From: Chrysogorgia sp. JL179-B06
Taxonomy: Eukaryota > Cnidaria > Anthozoa > Scleralcyonacea > Chrysogorgiidae
Direction: 5' to 3'
Assembly: GCA_035772405.1 (NCBI GenBank)
Contig: JAYKKM010000377.1
Coordinates: 124,001-188,000 of the forward strand
DNA length: 64,000 nucleotides
Positions within the stretch are counted from its first letter, which is position 1. Each line of letters opens with the position of its first letter. Made by a program: the position numbers and the translations under genes. This document shows positions 1 through 9,199 of this stretch, piece after piece. The notes beneath the pieces were generated by a model. The model was not told the origin of the DNA. It worked only from the letters and a program-made list of their open reading frames with translations, and did not search any database.

Positions 1-901
1 TATAACCTGCGTTTTCACTTGTTGCTTGTAAAGAACAAACCAGGCAAATACAGACATCGCATAAAATGCACTTGTATTTCGTATTCTCTCGAGAACATTT
101 AACGCAATCCATTGTAAGAACTTGCCATCATGGTTATATACAAGGTCAAAGTTCTTGTGCAACGTGAAACCTTGCACAAACGTTACAAAGTGGAACTCCA
201 ACCTGATTTACATAATGTTTACATACGTCACCTCGACTACGTAACGATAACAAACAAAGAATCGTAATAATGTGAAATGTACTAATGGCAACTTGAGAAA
301 TATTTTCTACAGCACCAAATTTCAACCGGACAGCTTGACCGGCAAGAAAACGATCTTGCCGGTCAAAGGCAATTTAGTGCCGGTCATTGTCCGATGACTG
401 GCGCTTATTTCCAGGCCTGATACCCGTTTATGCTAAATATACTGTTTGCCAACCACTTATGATATTCAACACCGGTGTAGGTCCAATTACCATTCCACAT
501 ATTATACAAAAAAGTGATATTTATTAATTGGCGGTTTAACACCAAATACGTATGCTTACTCAAACCAAGGTCATAGACATGTGTGGTCACAACAACTGGT
601 TAATACTGCTTTATACATCATATTTTATAACTTGATGTAATTCATATAGCCATAACACTACAAATATAATAGACCTTTCCTGCACTGCAGATGAAACAAT
701 GGCTTACATCGAGTTTGAAGTAGTTATGTAATACATTTATTGTATTTTGTTCGCTCCACCCTCGACATGAAGTCATTGTTTCATGAGCAGTAACGACACA
801 AATAGACACGAACAGTTGGACAGATGAGAAGAAATGTTTTGTATTGATGCTTTTGAACTGTTAGAGGAATTACGAACAATTATGGGTTTCTCTCGCTGCA
901 G
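1..901. other. Upstream CUL3 intron sequence, no exon seen
   Basis: Both strands were read for the preceding CUL3 exon, which should encode the neddylation segment and end in phase 0. None was found. Apart from the hairpin at 335-366 nothing recognisable is present, and the small minus-strand reading frame at 405-590 has no supporting features. Confidence 0.5.
335..366. repeat. 12-bp perfect inverted repeat (hairpin)
   Basis: TTGACCGGCAAG at 335-346 is mirrored by CTTGCCGGTCAA at 355-366 with an 8-nt loop. CCGGTC-like words continue outward (CCGGACAG and CCGGTCATTGTCCG), so this is probably the core of a decayed foldback element just upstream of the CUL3 exon. Confidence 0.6.
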
Positions 902-2251
902 GTTACGGAGCAATTAAAATCCAGATTTATGCCAAGTCCTCAAGTGATTAAGAAAAGAATCGAGGGGCTGATTGAAAGAGAGTATCTAGCAAGGACGCAT
1001 GAAGATAGGTAGGTTTATAAATAACGTTGTGGATAAGCGTCTGTTCGTCTCACCGTCTCGAGCATCACTTTATTCAAAGTTCAAACGAATTCGCTCAACC
1101 AGAGGTTGCTGTGTATTGCGTTGTATGTGTAACAGTTACTGATCTGTGAAATAGGACTTGGTCTAGCAACTCATTATTCGTGTGCGGCATAAAATAAAGT
1201 CGACCGGCGCCACACATTTAGACTACGTAAACAGTCAGTGAAATCTGTTGGTAGCAATTTTTAGCTACGTTTGTGTACATAAAAAATTGGTTTTAAAGTA
1301 TTTGGGAAAATTTCTTTTATGAATCCAACATTTATGCACTTTAATCGGTAGCATGTTTCGAAACTCTATTTAACCAACACTAACCCTTTTTAAATACTAA
1401 CCCTAATTACTCAGGCTACCTGTAGTAGCACGAGTCTTAAATTCGGCTTCATTTTTATTATTTTTATTTTTGGGGTTCCACAAATTTGCAAAATTGCGCA
1501 ATAATATTTCCCGTAGGCATGTTGCGGGTCAATAACCGAGTTCATTCTTTGCGACAGCTTTGCTTTTCGTCGAGTTGTTCTCTGACTCTGTTGGTAGATT
1601 TTGAAAGTAACTGGATCGTGAATTGATCGTGAATACGCTCACGATCAATTCGTTACGCTTAGCCAAATTTAGGAAATTAAGAGAATTTTACACTGAGAAA
1701 TTCGCCAAAACAACCGTTTAATTTCCTTTCAACCTATTCTAAGTATAAATTTGCATTTGACATTCTAAAGGTCACAAACTGTGGTTTTTTAATAACATCA
1801 GCATAAAATCCTTTATTACTCAGGCTACTGTGGTTGTACGAGTCGTTTCGACTCCGTTTCTGTATCTGTGGAGCCGGGTTTTAAGGTTTTTATATCTGTG
1901 ACCAGTGCATGTGCCTTCTTTCTTTTTGATCGAGTGGTTCGAACTGAAGTATTTTTTCCAGCTGCTTTAATGCTTGGAAGTGTTTGAAGTCAGTTATATG
2001 GCTGGGAAGTATCTTATTGCATTATAGTTCCCTACGCAGGCTACAATAGCCCCCGAGTTAACGCCTAGCGGGCGTCTTATTTTAATACTAAACTCATAGA
2101 CTAATCCGGGGCATAACTCTTGTGGGATGCGCGCAGAACATGTAAAAGTTAGAGTTTATTTAAAAACGTGTGGTTTTTATTCCTTTTTTAGATATTCATT
2201 TTTAGATTTATATATTATTTTGTATGTATTTTTTGTATTATTATTTAATAT

Positions 2252-2284
<33 letters not shown>

Positions 2285-2698
2285 TATTATTATTTATTCA
2301 TTATTATTATATTTATGTATTTTTTTAAATTTTATGTTTGTTTGTTTTTTATTTATTATTTTTTATTTTTTTCGAATGTTATATGTATTTTTTTTATTAA
2401 TGTAATGAGGGCCACAAGTTTATTAGTTGTGAAACTATTATGTGTTACCGTCGGTAAATAAAGTTCTAATATAATATAATCTTGTCCCGGTTGAGTCTCG
2501 AGAGTTTATGATTTGACACTTGTAATTTACCATGACGTTTCCTTGTTCTGGGGATGAACGTCCATTATCCTTTTTTGTACTATTTTTGCTTTAGTCTTTT
2601 TAAGTTCTCATTCGCTGGCTGTGCATATTGACATGGAAATACTAAACTAGTATTTATTCTCTGTTGTTTTTAGGAAAGTATACCTTTACGTCGCCTGA
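902..2698 (+). CDS. CUL3: Cullin-3 C-terminus (last two exons, 902-1008 and 2674-2698)
   Basis: CUL3 is the scaffold of BTB-adaptor cullin-RING ubiquitin ligases; its C-terminal winged-helix region lies next to the RBX1/NEDD8 module. Exon 902-1008 follows a pyrimidine-rich acceptor ending in CTGCAG and reads VTEQLKSRF, then [17 protein letters not shown] and THEDR. The donor is AG|GTAGG. Exon 2674-2698 follows TTTTTAG, completes the split Arg codon (AG+G) and reads KVYLYVA followed by TGA. The [12 protein letters not shown] block and the final K-V-Y-x-Y-V-A match the CUL3 tail rather than CUL1, which ends YSYLA. The rest of the gene, including the neddylated lysine, lies upstream of the window or in an exon I could not find in bases 1-901. 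The 1.66 kb intron holds repeat debris. Assignment rests on remembered family sequence, not on a search. Confidence 0.93.
2400..2482 (+). mobile_element. LINE 3'-end-like tail inside CUL3 intron
   Basis: After a very AT-rich, TTATTATT-repeated stretch (about 2210-2400), the sequence has a small hairpin (CCACAA...TTGTG), then GTAAATAAAGTT and a short TA-rich tail. Hairpin plus AATAAAGTT plus a simple tail is the layout of the other LINE 3' ends in this window, for example at 34440-34514. No coding part remains, so this is inferred. Confidence 0.45.
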
Positions 2699-3009
2699 AG
2701 AAAGCGATTCTTCATCCATCGTGAGCCCTCCTTTCAATTTTTGAGTTTGGCAGGCGAAAAAAGGACAGTAAGGTTAACAAGAAACTGGCGGCTATATCAT
2801 AAGCACACGTCTTGTAAATTCATCTCGAGACCAAACATGTTACTGGAGTCTGGAAGGAACGAACGGACATTAATCCCGTTTGGCTTCTTCGTCGTTTTAA
2901 TTGAAATTATAAGTAATGTATAGAGGAAAGATATGTTTAGTTTATAAAAATCTGGATGTTACCATTTTCTGAGATCATGAAAGTACAATTGCTTTCACTA
3001 TCCTTTTTG

Positions 3010-3292
3010 TTAAAGGACGTATAACGTCTGTGGGAATTTAACATATATGTAATCTATGGATTCTCCTGAGAAAAATTGTAATATTATATCTTGTCAGCCG
3101 AAAATTTCATCTTCGTGCACTTTTTGCTGTTAAAGTTGACGGAAGTGATGTCATAGTGGGCATCTGTCTATATGAAACAGATGCCCGCTAAGATGAAATT
3201 TTCGGCTGATAAGATATATTTCAATTTTTCTCAGGAGAATCCATAGATTACATATATGTTAAATTCTGACAGACGTTATACGACCTTGGACA
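3010..3292. mobile_element. Foldback MITE-like element
   Basis: The left arm from TTAAAGGACGTATAACGTC is repeated inverted at the right as GACGTTATACG. The arms run about 90 bp each, including matching ATTCTCCTGAGAAAAATT / AATTTTTCTCAGGAGAAT blocks. A short unpaired centre contains a CATCTGT/ACAGATG sub-hairpin. No coding capacity. Confidence 0.75.
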
Positions 3293-3599
3293 TTGGCAAC
3301 AAAAAATAAGTACCTTATAGCCGGAATATAGTAGTTTGATGATGACCTCGAAAAATACTCGTAACGCGTATTAAAGGTGTTCTTGAAGATAATCAGGATT
3401 CTTCTGCTTCATTACCTGTGACCTCGTGTGCTGAGTAAAGTGGTCAGTGTTGTCAGAAATGCAAAGGAATCAAGCTTCTTCAGTGTTATTTTTGTAATCG
3501 CTATTACAACAACAAACTGGGCAATCCATGGTACAATGTTAAGAAATACAACGCTTGACCAGTTGTAGGTAGGTGGTCGTAGCTAGATGGTACACTCGC

Positions 3600-3899
3600 A
3601 GTTGAGGTGACCGTGAGGTACTAGGTCCGAGTCGTCTTCTGGACGATCCTTTTATTAGTATTAAGGTTAGTATTAGAAACCCATTAGGCGGGTGGGGGGG
3701 GGGGGGGGGGTGGGGTTAGAAAACCCATTAGGCGGGGGTTAGGATCTAAGTTGTTTTGGGGTTAGCAGTTCTATGATGTATTTCATCATACAGGCATGTA
3801 CAATCGTAACAATCTCTCATTTCGTCCAACCTCTCGCGGATACTAAAAAAGATCGTCCAGAAGACAACTCAGACCTAGTACCTCACGGTCACCTCAACT
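3600..3899. mobile_element. Foldback MITE-like element with poly-G core
   Basis: AGTTGAGGTGACCGTGAGG at the left is answered by CCTCACGGTCACCTCAACT at the right, with arms of roughly 55 bp including GTCTTCTGGACGATC. The centre holds a run of 17 G (3694-3710) flanked by two copies of CCCATTAGGCGG. Confidence 0.75.
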
Positions 3900-4289
3900 A
3901 GCGCATGACGTCACGGTCATATTCAAGATGGCGGACAATGAGCCTGTTTTTAGATGGTTTATTCAACTCTTATGATTATTTTCACAGCGCCAAACTACTG
4001 TATTTCGACTAGCTAAGTCAAATACTTATAAAAATACCTTTAAAAATTATAAAAATACTTATAAAAGTACTTTAAAAAAGTATATAAGTACTTATAAAAG
4101 TACTTATAAAAGTACTTATATTTGTTGCCTGCAGTGTCCTTTAAAAAGCCAAGGTTGTGGTCTTGGAATTTTCTCCTGACCTGAACTTGATCTTCTTATG
4201 TGCGGGCGTTTTTGTAGACAGTCAGTGAAACAACAACATACCAACACTGGGGAGAGGGTTTTGTTACTCGTTGTAATAGATTGTCCATC

Positions 4290-4960
4290 TATCTCTGCGA
4301 TCAGTAAAGACTACTTTGCATACAGCAGACATAAGACCAACACAAGATAGATCGACACTCTATTACATCGACCACTATGACACTGTTGCGATCGTGGCGA
4401 CCAAATGGAAACCAGGCTTAAACGACTCCCTAACCGAGAACGAGATCTGTATGGGAAAGTATTTGCCTGAGATTTTCGTACAGACCGAGCGATATTTCTG
4501 GCAAAAAAACCCGAAGGCAAATGCTTTCCGGTATACAGACCGACAGAAAGAGGTTAAAATATTATATATATATATGTTATTATATGGTTTTTGGTTCATT
4601 TCTTCGCTGTTTTTAACGTTGTTTTCGTCTTCAGATGCTGCCGTTTGCCTTATCTCTTCACTAGTATGCTTCGCTTTATTTTTACACTAGTTAGGCATTT
4701 ATTTGCCGTGCTTTTAGATGAATACCTTTAAACAAAAGCAATATTGATGGTCCAGCATTTTATTGCTCGTTATTTTTCACTGAAGATACCTAACTCTCTT
4801 TTATTATCATTATATAAATCAACTCAGAAATTTCCCGCCAAAACTTACCGATCCTTAAAAAACGTATGGCCCTCGCAGCGTCAGCGGGTGTCATATCGTA
4901 GGATTTCCGGACCTCTCAGCAACCAATCATGAGCATGCTCTGTTTTGCGTACATGAAAAG
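4290..4960. repeat. Dispersed repeat, copy 1
   Basis: The stretch with CAGACCGAGCG, CCCGAAGGCAAATGCTTTCCG and then TTTTGGTTCATTTC...GATGCTGCCGTTTGCC...TTAGGCATT is repeated in the same order at about 56970-57490. Pieces of it also occur near 44940-45035 and 54380-54490. Open frames here (4311-4690 on both strands) are by-products of the repeat and have no independent support. Confidence 0.65.
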
Positions 4961-5084
4961 GAGCTCGGTCATATAATAATGATGGTTGTTATTTATGTAA
5001 AAAATACACTCTTTCCACGTTTTGTATTAAATAAATTTGTTTGTTGGTTTTGCTCTGCGAAATTTGGTTTTCGTTGCGACGTTT

Positions 5085-5190
5085 AGTTGTCTGGGACTCA
5101 AGAAACATTTTCTGAGTATTTGAGCTCAACGATCATTCAGGTATCATCATGTCTACTCCGAGCTACATTCACTACATCAGTATATATATT
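5085..5190 (+). mobile_element. SINE tail fragment
   Basis: GTCTGGGACTCAAGAAACATTTTC followed by TTGAGCTCAACGATC and TACTCCGAGCTACATTCACTAC matches, with substitutions, the tail of the SINE-like copy at 5820-5940. The head is missing. Confidence 0.5.
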
Positions 5191-5430
5191 TAAAAAACTC
5201 ATTAATAATTCATGAGGAAAACACAAAGGAAAATTACCACCGTGTCGTATCTTTATATGTGATAAAGATTCATCCTAATTTACATAAACTTTAGCTTTGA
5301 TTTTCTCGGCTTAGACAACGTTATTTTTCAAAATTACTACGCCAACGAACTTACCAAATGCTCGCAGCAGTGTTTTAAATATTACATACAACACAGCCAC
5401 ACATCATTGCGACCTTCGCTCTCCATCTGA

Positions 5431-5501
5431 GCCTCGGTATAGGTCAATGGTTGGAACGTCTCACCAGTAATCAGAAGGTTACAGTTCGATTTCTGTCCAG
5501 G
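5431..5501 (+). mobile_element. tRNA-derived SINE head
   Basis: The segment has an A-box-like TAGGTCAATGG and a B-box-like AGTTCGATTTC at tRNA spacing, with a T-arm-like ACAG/CTGT pair. The D-arm does not pair well and substitutions are many. A SINE or tRNA pseudogene is therefore more likely than a working tRNA. Confidence 0.6.
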
Positions 5502-5739
5502 ATATTGTTATTTACGATTGAACATACTACGGTGTAAATCGCGCGTTATAAATTTGACTTTATTATTATTATTATGTGTTGATATTGCGTTGAAATTTAC
5601 GAATAAATTCTTGCAACTTATTTATGGCGTGGGCTCCAGTGAATTTGAAAACGTCGCTTGGAATCAGCATGTGTTCTGTCTGCCCCATACACAAAGGTTG
5701 GGACAAGCAGAACAGTCCCGCGGAACAATAAATAAATTG

Positions 5740-5957
5740 ACGCTACGGCAAGCGGGTTGGAGAAGAACCCGGACAGGGATGGAACCTGGAACCTTCTGAT
5801 TGCCGATTACATGATCGATCCTAGATCGATTCCTGTCCGGGACTCGGAAACATTCTCTGTGGATTTGAGCTTGAAGATCGTACTGTATCGTCTATCTACT
5901 CCAAGCTCACACATTCACTACATCTGTATATTATATATATATATATATATATATATG
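5740..5957 (+). mobile_element. SINE-like copy ending in (TA)n
   Basis: A B-box-like GATCGATTCCTGTCC is followed by GGGACTCGGAAACATTCTC, a body shared with 5085-5190, and then a TA microsatellite (about 5931-5956). The upstream part contains AACCCGGACAGGGAT, inverted relative to the downstream CCTGTCCGGG, so the left boundary is uncertain. Confidence 0.5.
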
Positions 5958-6015
5958 AACAAGACGCCAGCTAGGCGTTAACTCGGGCTACTTTTCCGCT
6001 GGCAGCGTGAGGTAT

Positions 6016-6224
6016 AATAGACATTACCCATTATGACGTATGAATCTATTAGTGACTACTACTACCATAATTCCTTGCGAGATTTCCTTTCTCATGTTAA
6101 TGTAAACTCCCTCTAAAAGACGGAAAACAATTGCTCAACTTAACATCACAAAAGGATATACCGAAAAGGATTCTGGTAGTAGTAGTCACTAATAGATTCA
6201 TGCGTCGTAATGGTAAGGTCTATT
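6016..6224. mobile_element. Foldback MITE, AATAGAC family, copy 1
   Basis: AATAGACATTACCCATTATG at the left and CGTAATGGTAAGGTCTATT at the right are inverted repeats. They continue inward through matching ATGAATCTATTAGTGACTACTACTAC arms. The same family is present at 30123-30306. Confidence 0.8.
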
Positions 6225-7424
6225 CTTGCCAAAAACTGAGGTTATATGCGAGAGCCTTCAGCGTAACCTGAAAATCGACCCAGGAACGCTTTGGCAAAAT
6301 GCTTTTAAAATCTTTCTGGAACAAACGTTTTGCTGCTTCATGTAAATGATTTATTTGAAAATCGACTTCCGTAGACAATTACTTAAAATTTCTTGCTTTT
6401 CGTAGTCCTGTTGGTTGCAGTTTGGTTAAGGGAACTCCAGAAGGTTCACATGGTCCAGCCGCTACCATTGTTCGGTTGTGTGTTTGATCTGATTTTGCTT
6501 TAGTGATCGCGGGAACATATTTAACACCAGCGGATAATCCCTAAAAAATCAGTAATCGTGCGTAAACAATTCTGAACATAAAAGATACATGACTCCACGT
6601 GTGATTTTCGTATCTGCGCGTGCGCAGATATATTGTAGTCGCGCTTATGAATGATGTAAGTAACAATCACGTTACATGTACGATATGGATACAGATGAGC
6701 AACACAATCAAACTGCTTGGGGTACCTATTTTTCACTTGTGTAAGCGATGCAACTTTTTAGAAACTGTTGCAGCACCACTGGCCATATTGAGAATCCCAT
6801 GTGGATCAGGAGCTGCGACACAGGCGACGCGACGGCTATAATAGATCTTGATATCTTGTTGTTATATAGACCTTGATATATTGTTATATAGATCTTGATA
6901 TAACTTGTTATCTAGATCTATATATGATCTTGCCAAAACATATAATCTCTAATGCTTTAAAACAGATTCTTAAAAATCTTAAAATAATTGAACTAGTTAA
7001 GACTCTGATCACCTATTCTCTAGTTTTTAATGTAGATAATTATAACTTCTAATTGTCTAATCTTGTATATATCTGGCGTGTTATTCTAGCTGAATATCTC
7101 TTGTAAGTCATTTGTATTTTTTATTCTTAAGAAGGATATTAATAAAGTTATTATTATAGTCAAACGTCAAACCGTCCTCTTGAAAACACTCATAGCGGCG
7201 AGCCGATGAGAAACTATAGTCGGGCCGAAAATACGTTTGCAGCCCTGCCTTATCATTGATCTTATAATGAACTGCATCTTTAAACAGATTAATGGTGCAT
7301 TTCATAATTATTTCTCCTTGTATATTGATCCTATTATTTTTGTTTAGTTGTGGCCCGGTGTAGTAATATTTCACAATATGCCCTTCAAAAGTCATGTTAT
7401 TGCCTTGTCATCAACACTTACACT

Positions 7425-8285
7425 CAGTGGTGTGAGTATTCGTTACAATTGTAACGCGTTACCGTGTACTCGTTACATTTGTAGTAATTTTAACCAGTAA
7501 TTAATTACTTTTTTGGCAAAGGAACGAAAAAGGTAATTAATTACAAAACAAAGGAACGCGTTCTTTTACAGTAGCAAATTCCTTTCCTTAAATCTTTCAT
7601 AAATATAATAAATGTTATTTACCATCGAAAAATTCCTATCGAAAGACGAAAACAACTAAAGTTTGACGTGCTCATGCTATGGCTTTGCCGGGGACGAGGT
7701 TGTTCCCGGGGACGAGGTTGTTCCCGTGACCCAGACTCTCAACACGTGTCAAATAGGTCATTTGACCCGTTTCTGGATAAATTCAAAAGCCAAATCTCAG
7801 ACGTTAATAGTATTAGTAATATGGCAGAAGATTTAGAAACAAATAAACAATCGTTGTTCAACGATCTGGCTAGAGAAAATTCAATAGCTGTGGAAGATCC
7901 AATCTCGTAGCCAGAGCACAGTCCAGAGCCTGAATGTGTAGAAGCTGAAGCCATAAGCCATTGTGTTGTGGACAACAAATTTAATTGTTTCTATTAATAA
8001 TGCAATGTTTCATAATAACAATTGTTATTAAAAGTTGAAACCCAACCTCATTCCTCTCATTAAACCTTGTCTCATTTTCATTTCTGGTGTGAGGAATTTA
8101 TTTGGCACAAGGTTTACATTACGTAAAGGAATTTGTAATTAATTACTTTTTTCGGAGAGTAATTTTGTAATTGTAATTAATTTAATTTAAGAATGGTAAT
8201 TGTAATTAGGAATTAATTACTATTTGAAGCAAGTAATTGTAATTGTAATTAATTCCTTTTTGAGGGGTAATTTTGCAGCCCTGCA
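7425..8285. mobile_element. hAT-like non-autonomous element with GTAATTAATTAC subterminal repeats
   Basis: The left tip CAGTGGTG and right tip CAGCCCTG (inverse CAGGGCTG) are imperfect inverted ends of hAT type. They are flanked by CTTACACT and GTTACACT, matching at 7 of 8 bases, the 8-bp duplication length expected for hAT. Both ends carry many GTAATTAATTAC-like words. The interior has a small frame (about 7668-7910) with two tandem copies of GGGGACGAGGTTGTTCCC but no transposase motif I can see. The right end needs two extra bases (CA) to align the duplications, so the call is not certain. Confidence 0.6.
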
Positions 8286-8539
8286 GTTACACTGTGCTTT
8301 GGCAAAGTGATTAATTTGCAAAAGTTACATGACTGCGAAGAAACATTTGCACGTACTGGAGCCACGCTTTCTATTGCATGTGATTGGCTAAAAAACCTAC
8401 AGACAATTATTGATGTCTTGCCAACTACAAATTATCAAAATTTGTCTGTAGGTGACGTAATTGTTAATTGTCCGAGTTTATATTTTTACAAGCTTTGCTT
8501 AGCCGGCAGTAATGTGCAAAGGCTTCTACATTTATAATT

Positions 8540-8725
8540 GCATAATAAAACAATTGAATTATTGAATTCGGTCTTCGCATGATATCTTGTGTTATAAAAT
8601 CAAGCCTTAGTTTGCAGTGTTATCCGCCTCAGCCCTCGGCTTCGGCATATAACACAAACCTTGGCGTTGATAACACGTCAAGATATCATGCTCAACCTCA
8701 TCCAATAATTGTATAATAATGATAA
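8540..8725. mobile_element. Foldback element
   Basis: GCATGATATCTTGTGTTAT is mirrored by GATAACACGTCAAGATATCATGC. Outer AATTGAATTATTG / CAATAATTGTAT words extend the pairing. The loop contains CGCCTCAGCCCTCGGC. Non-coding. Confidence 0.65.
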
Positions 8726-9000
8726 AACGTCCGTACAGCACTAGAAAATCAAACTACACTAGAAAGTCAAATTATCCTGATACTGCCGAATTCATTGGCT
8801 TAATTAAGAACAATAACTGTAAAAGTATTTGCTTTCCTATTCGTTTAGGTCGGATAAATACAGTCTGCAAAAGCTATGATTGTACAGCTCAATTCATGAT
8901 TATTTGGCTTATAGAAGAATACTCAAATAGGTAACATTGAGCTATACAAATATTGATTTTGCAGGTTGTGTATTTGTCCTATATTTAAACTAGTACTTAC

Positions 9001-9199
9001 ATGCGAGCCAATGGAAGTGCTCTTCTTCATTCCTGCTTGCTTGGATAGTGACTGGCCAATGCTAGCTGTTGCGTCTATACTGAGGTGACGTAGATTTGGT
9101 GGGGGTAGCTTAATCGACTGAGCAGTTAGAGAAAACTCATCCATACCCATGGTATCCCTTCTCAGATAAGCCGGAGGATTTTTATAAGATCGAGCATAT
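9001..9199 (-). CDS. Long gene, exon 18 (last exon found)
   Basis: Acceptor TTTTTCAATTTCCAG and donor GCAT|GTAAGTAC. After the split Arg it reads YARSYKNPPAYLRRDTMGMD and onward to TSIGSH in phase 0. A canonical donor instead of a stop means at least one further exon lies between here and the CUL3 3' end at 2698. I could not identify it. Confidence 0.85.

Noticed and set aside
2127..2405. 92-codon hydrophobic plus-strand frame
   Set aside because: Translation of TTA/TTT-rich low-complexity DNA inside the CUL3 intron; no promoter, splice or domain support.
8307..8537. 76-codon plus-strand frame (ETFARTGATLSIACDWLKN...)
   Set aside because: Looks protein-like, but no splice partners, no family I can name and it is wedged between two mobile elements; possibly a transposon scrap.
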